Source of the DNA: JANXQE01 sp035651635 | Lineage (GTDB): Bacteria > Verrucomicrobiota > Verrucomicrobiia > Limisphaerales > UBA8199 | Length of the DNA: 7,358 bases | Direction: 5' to 3' | Assembly (NCBI GenBank): GCA_035651635.1 | Contig: DASRFK010000266.1 | Coordinates: forward strand, 1-7,358 | Shown here: piece by piece, positions 5,407-7,358 of the stretch | Numbering within the stretch: the first letter of the stretch is position 1 | Layout of the letters: each line of letters begins with the position of its first letter | Program-made: the position numbers and the translations under genes | Notes under the pieces: generated by a model | Database searches by the model: none | What the model was told of the DNA's origin: nothing | The model's input: only the letters and a program-made list of their open reading frames with translations

Positions 5407-5955
5407 CCTATGTTGGAGCTTCGATGGTAGCGGATTTGGCGCAAGCGGAATTTCGATAATGGCGCTTTGCCAGTGAGGGTGCCTCCCCTCGGCGTTTGGC
5501 CATCCTGCCCACCTCCAATAAGTTGCAGGCAACTTAATTCCCCATCGCGAAACGAACCCTCCCAATTTCCACCAAACGGAAGCACCGGCATACTTGAGGT
5601 GGATTCGACACCGATCTGCACCACTTGCCCTGAGGAGCAGTTCCTTGGTGGTTTGATTCGCTCCCAATGAGCCCAAGCAAAATGTATCCCGTCCTTCTCT
5701 CCACCGGTCATCAATTTTATATTCGATAAGAGCGGGCCCAAAAAAATAGACTATACCCTCGGCATCGGGGGGCCTCCTGATAAACAGAGTCAACAAAGAC
5801 AACTCCGCGCCGGCATCGTCAACTATTTCGGTGGGTTGCGAGCCCATTACTGTTATTTCTACCGGAGGTTTCTCCGAGGACGCTAGGACAAGCTTCAGCA
5901 GGCCGCAAATAGTTACCGCCGCGACGGTAACCGCAACTGTGCTACGTCTTTGCAT
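5401..5955 (-). CDS. Secreted or membrane-anchored protein of unknown function (cassette C)
   Basis: A 184-residue protein with an N-terminal signal peptide or anchor (MQRRSTVAVTVAAVTICGLL, then KLVLA, hydrophobic at about 6-25). It is followed by a beta-rich domain and a tryptophan-rich C-terminus (ASVWWKLGGFVSRWG and PATYWRWAGWP). A strand pair around KELLLRASGADRCRIHLKYA resembles the L-x-L...R-x-R-x-x-x strands of the neighbouring cassette proteins. From memory, similar W-rich proteins occur among Verrucomicrobiota hypotheticals; I cannot name a family. A longer frame could start at 5970, but those codons lie within the attC. The ATG at 5955 sits inside the R' box GTTATGC. The stop TAA is likewise formed by the R'' box GCATAAC, so the coding region spans almost the whole cassette body. 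Confidence 0.8.
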   Translation of the reverse strand: MQRRSTVAVTVAAVTICGLLKLVLASSEKPPVEITVMGSQPTEIVDDAGAELSLLTLFIRRPPDAEGIVYFFGPALIEYKIDDRWREGRDTFCLGSLGANQTTKELLLRASGADRCRIHLKYAGASVWWKLGGFVSRWGIKLPATYWRWAGWPNAEGRHPHWQSAIIEIPLAPNPLPSKLQHRA

Positions 5956-6041
5956 AACGTTCGCCATCACCGGCTCCGCGACAGTGATCTCCGAAATGAA
6001 ATCTCAACGTTATTACGGAGTCCGCGTGCATGGCGTTGTTC
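5952..6041 (-). repeat. attC site after cassette B
   Basis: On the minus strand R' is GTTATGC (5952-5958) and the degenerate R'' is GAACAAC (6035-6041). The R'' arm has GCGGACTCCG and the R' arm, read as complement, CCGGCTCCG, leaving one unpaired A. Length is 90 bp. The R' box contains the start codon of the next gene. Confidence 0.8.
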
Positions 6042-6048
6042 AACATAG

Positions 6049-6408
6049 TCACGGAATCTCCCGGCTGACCGCTTGCTCCACTCCGGAGAAGACACGTCCG
6101 CGCCACACTGATTTGCAGAGACGGCGTGTTGCCCAAGCTGTTTTCGCGCAAACCAGCCACGCATTTAAACCCCGGCGCTCCGGCTGATACGTGACGCAGA
6201 CCCTCCATGGTGCGTCCCCGATTGAGGAAAGCCAAATCCGGCGATACTCCCCCGGTTCCAAGGTGTCTAGAGACATCAAAAAGCCGACCAGTGGGGTCAA
6301 AGCGCCTCGAAGTTGTTTCAGACAGGATTTTCCAAGACCCTTTGGAGACAGCTTGCACTTGCGAAAACCGCAGTCGTCCTGCAGCAAATTGTAAGCTGAA
6401 TTGGTCAT
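6049..6408 (-). pseudogene. Truncated, frameshifted gene for an envelope-type protein (cassette B, second gene)
   Basis: The open frame 6049-6408 encodes 119 residues, but only its C-terminal two thirds look like protein: TLEPGEYRRIWLSSIGDAPW, then RVCVTYQPERRG and a tail ending GRVFSGVEQAVSREIP. The plausible N-terminal continuation lies in another minus frame immediately upstream (VQAVSKGSWKILSETTSRRF, then DPTGRLFDVSRHLG). The two parts join near 6248-6265, beside a run of five C on the plus strand. Together they read as the end of a beta-rich domain of the kind seen in the next two cassettes (an L-x-PG turn followed by a WR-x-x strand). No signal peptide is found; the expected N-terminus is replaced by attC-like sequence at 6361-6396. 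A sequencing indel could explain the frameshift but not the missing 5' end. The stop lies just before the next attC. Confidence 0.55.
6361..6396 (-). repeat. Probable half attC (R''/L'' arm only), scar inside cassette B
   Basis: On the minus strand this stretch runs GCTTACAATTTGCTGCAGG and continues with ACGACTGCGG and TTTTCGC. It closely matches the R''-side arms of the attC sites at 6814-6903 and 1397-1486 (ACAATTT..TGCAGGCGACTCCGGTTT). It begins 9 bases after the stop of the 131-aa gene, where an attC would be expected. The matching R' arm is absent within normal attC length. I infer a deletion that kept only the left arm and joined it to a truncated downstream gene. Confidence 0.4.
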
Positions 6409-6800
6409 CGATGGTGCTCCAACTTCTTTCGCTGCTCAGCAAGGACCCTGTCCGCCGAATCTCGGTCCAGGCCAAATCGCTCAATGTCGTCACCAATCGC
6501 CATCACTTTGCTTTTAACGTTAGAGTTCCTAGCCCAGCCTGAAAATAAATTTATGTCAACTTCGCCGCCGCCAAAGACTGAGATTGCCTGGAATACAGCA
6601 CGGCGCACAACCAGGTTAGATACGGGCAGGCCATATAGACGACATCTGCCCTTATTGTCGACTGAAACCTGGTAAATTCTGGGGCATTTCAGGCCACGGG
6701 GCCCTGTGTTCCGGAGTGCGAGCAAGAACAGCAGCGCGATGAAGATTATCAGGGCAATGAACTCACCGCGATCAACTTTTCGCCTCTGTTGCGTTGTCAT
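6405..6800 (-). CDS. Single-pass membrane protein of unknown function (cassette B, first gene)
   Basis: A 131-residue protein with a short charged N-terminus (MTTQQRRKVDRGE), one transmembrane segment at about residues 14-29 (FIALIIFIALLFLLAL), and a soluble C-terminal domain of about 100 residues. The topology (N-in, single TM, outside domain) and the pattern IYQVSVDNKGRCRLYGLPVS followed by alternating hydrophobic strands weakly recall ExbD/TolR-type proteins. The usual membrane-embedded Asp is absent and no ExbB partner is nearby, so this is only a suggestion. The ATG lies 13 bases after the R' box of the preceding attC with no strong Shine-Dalgarno. The stop TGA overlaps the ATG of the downstream reading frame (ATGA at 6405-6408). 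The C-terminal tail is charged (ADRVLAEQRKKLEHHR). Confidence 0.7.
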   Translation of the reverse strand: MTTQQRRKVDRGEFIALIIFIALLFLLALRNTGPRGLKCPRIYQVSVDNKGRCRLYGLPVSNLVVRRAVFQAISVFGGGEVDINLFSGWARNSNVKSKVMAIGDDIERFGLDRDSADRVLAEQRKKLEHHR

Positions 6801-6813
6801 TTCTTGCGCGTCA

Positions 6814-6903
6814 GCTTAACGCCGATGCTCTGGCGCTCCGGGCCATTGGCTCAGGAATGAAAGGCGCACGCAAACCGGAGTCGCCAGCAGCAAATCGTTA
6901 TGC
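6814..6903 (-). repeat. attC site after cassette A
   Basis: On the minus strand R'' is GCATAAC (6897-6903) and R' is GTTAAGC (6814-6820), a perfect GTTRRRY. The arms contain GGCGACTCCGG on the R'' side against GGCGCTCCGG on the R' side (read as complement), so one extra A is unpaired. Length is 90 bp. It is related in sequence to the site at 1397-1486. Confidence 0.9.
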
Positions 6904-6910
6904 CCGGCCA

Positions 6911-7354
6911 TCATAGGCTGAGGATCACCCTTCGCCAATCAATGTCAAGCTCCCGGCAGAGCCATTGAAGACCATCCAGGCTCATGTCCTCAAGCAAACG
7001 TTCGGGAGGACGCATGCACTGCCCGAGCCGCCAGCCAACCACGTTCTCGAACTCCTCCAGCGTCACGTCACGTCTTTCACATTCGGCGTGAATGCGCTCT
7101 ACCAACTCAGCGGCGGAAACTGCGGGCTCGGTGGTAGCCACCTGGAAAAGCTCAGCGGGATTCGCACCAAGGGCTTTGCAAAAACGCTGCACCTCTATGG
7201 GCGAGTAGCAAGAGGTAATCTCGTCTTCAAACGACTCAATATCCCAAATGCACGGCGATTGAACCCCGATTCGCCTTGCGATCTCATCAATTGAGAGGCC
7301 AGCTCGCTCCCGCAATTCCCGGAAGCGCCTTGATGGGACCACGGTTTCAGGCAT
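6911..7354 (-). CDS. XRE/Cro-CI family helix-turn-helix protein (cassette A)
   Basis: A 147-residue soluble protein. Residues about 11-70 form a Cro/CI-type DNA-binding domain: RFRELRERAGLSIDEIARRI, then GVQSPCIWDIES as recognition helix and flank, then a final helix with ALGANPAELF. The helix-turn-helix is near 20-41. Residues 80-147 are an acidic helical region (AELVERIHAECERRDVTLEEFENVVGW) ending WLCRELDIDWRRVILSL. I do not recognise it as a named domain; it may be a dimerisation or partner-binding part. The start ATG lies inside the R' box GTTATGC, so the 5' leader is essentially the recombination site. The stop is 8 bases before the next attC. The likely role is a transcriptional regulator or the antitoxin-like half of a pair, but no toxin gene is beside it. 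Family call is firm; target unknown. Confidence 0.85.
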   Translation of the reverse strand: MPETVVPSRRFRELRERAGLSIDEIARRIGVQSPCIWDIESFEDEITSCYSPIEVQRFCKALGANPAELFQVATTEPAVSAAELVERIHAECERRDVTLEEFENVVGWRLGQCMRPPERLLEDMSLDGLQWLCRELDIDWRRVILSL

Positions 7355-7358
7355 AACG
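7351..7358 (-). repeat. R' end of an attC or attI site cut by the window edge
   Basis: The minus strand reads CGTTATGCC across the edge. GTTATGC fits an R' box and is identical to the R' box of the site at 5952-6041. The ATG inside it starts the next gene. The rest of the site lies outside the window, so it cannot be told whether this is attC of a previous cassette or attI. Confidence 0.6.

Larger units (their letters stand above)
1..7358 (-). mobile_element. Integron gene-cassette array (internal segment, both ends open)
   Basis: About a dozen small genes lie head-to-tail on the minus strand. Each is followed within a few bases of its stop by an imperfect palindrome of about 80-137 bp that carries R''-like (YAAC) and R'-like (GTTR) boxes. 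Nine of the ten best sites keep one extra unpaired base in the R''-side arm, which is the orientation signal of attC. Cassette boundaries inferred from the G^TT cut in R' are about 7356-6820, 6819-5958, 5957-5320, 5319-4716, 4715-4179, 4178-3100, 3099-2717, 2716-2272, 2271-1821, 1820-1403, and then two or three less certain units. No integrase gene or attI is in the window. The attC sequences differ widely, with two related pairs, as expected for an array built from several sources. Confidence 0.9.

Noticed and set aside
5316..5741. Minus-strand frame of 141 codons overlapping cassette C
   Set aside because: It runs through the attC and overlaps a gene with a clear signal peptide; it has no recognisable features.
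5956..5970. Five extra codons (MMANV) before the cassette C start
   Set aside because: They lie inside the attC; the ATG in the R' box is directly followed by a normal signal peptide.
5942..6496. Minus-strand frame of 184 codons as a single gene
   Set aside because: Its beginning overlaps the credible end of the 131-aa gene and its end crosses an attC; only the middle (VSKGSW...SRHLG) looks real, as part of a frameshifted gene.
1..7358. CRISPR array, tRNA, rRNA or transposase
   Set aside because: No regularly spaced identical repeats, no cloverleaf-like sequence and no transposase-like frame; the repeated palindromes are irregularly spaced and differ in sequence.

Overview
This window reads as an internal segment of an integron gene-cassette array (mobile or sedentary chromosomal). 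It has thirteen recognisable genes or gene remnants, all on the minus strand and mostly small. They are separated by imperfect palindromes that fit attC sites: an RYYYAAC-like R'' box after each stop, a GTTRRRY-like R' box just before the next start, nearly complementary arms, and a single unpaired base in the R''-side arm. No integrase, attI, tRNA, rRNA or CRISPR is present. Transcription runs from high to low coordinates, so the integrase end should lie beyond position 7358 if the array is conventional.

The likely host is a member of the Verrucomicrobiota (Pedosphaera/Limisphaerales-like). The main reason is a prepilin-type protein with the AFTLVELLVVIAIIAILAAM signature and an H-X9-D motif, a type abundant in Verrucomicrobiota and Planctomycetota. 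Several cassette proteins also resemble, from memory, hypothetical proteins of that group. This is inference.

Order along transcription: (A) XRE-type HTH protein, 6911-7354; (B) single-TM protein, 6405-6800, fused to a truncated and frameshifted gene remnant ending at 6049; (C) secreted or anchored protein, 5401-5955; (D) anchored protein, 4810-5310; (E) anchored protein, 4309-4692; (F) pseudopilin, 3225-4118; (G) 64-aa membrane protein, 2859-3053; (H) two-TM protein, 2365-2700; (I) three-TM protein, 1945-2259; (J) cysteine-rich zinc-ribbon-like protein, 1500-1799; (K) family 2 glycosyltransferase, 668-1378; (L) two-TM protein, 368-607 (or 664); (M) broken YdeI/OmdA-like gene, 90-251.

The genes do not form a pathway. 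They are unrelated cassettes probably read from a distant promoter or from cassette-internal ones. About nine of the thirteen are predicted membrane-anchored or secreted, so the array looks biased to envelope functions. Two cassettes show decay (B and M). Several start codons were moved inward because the longer reading frames run backwards through an attC site into the preceding cassette.
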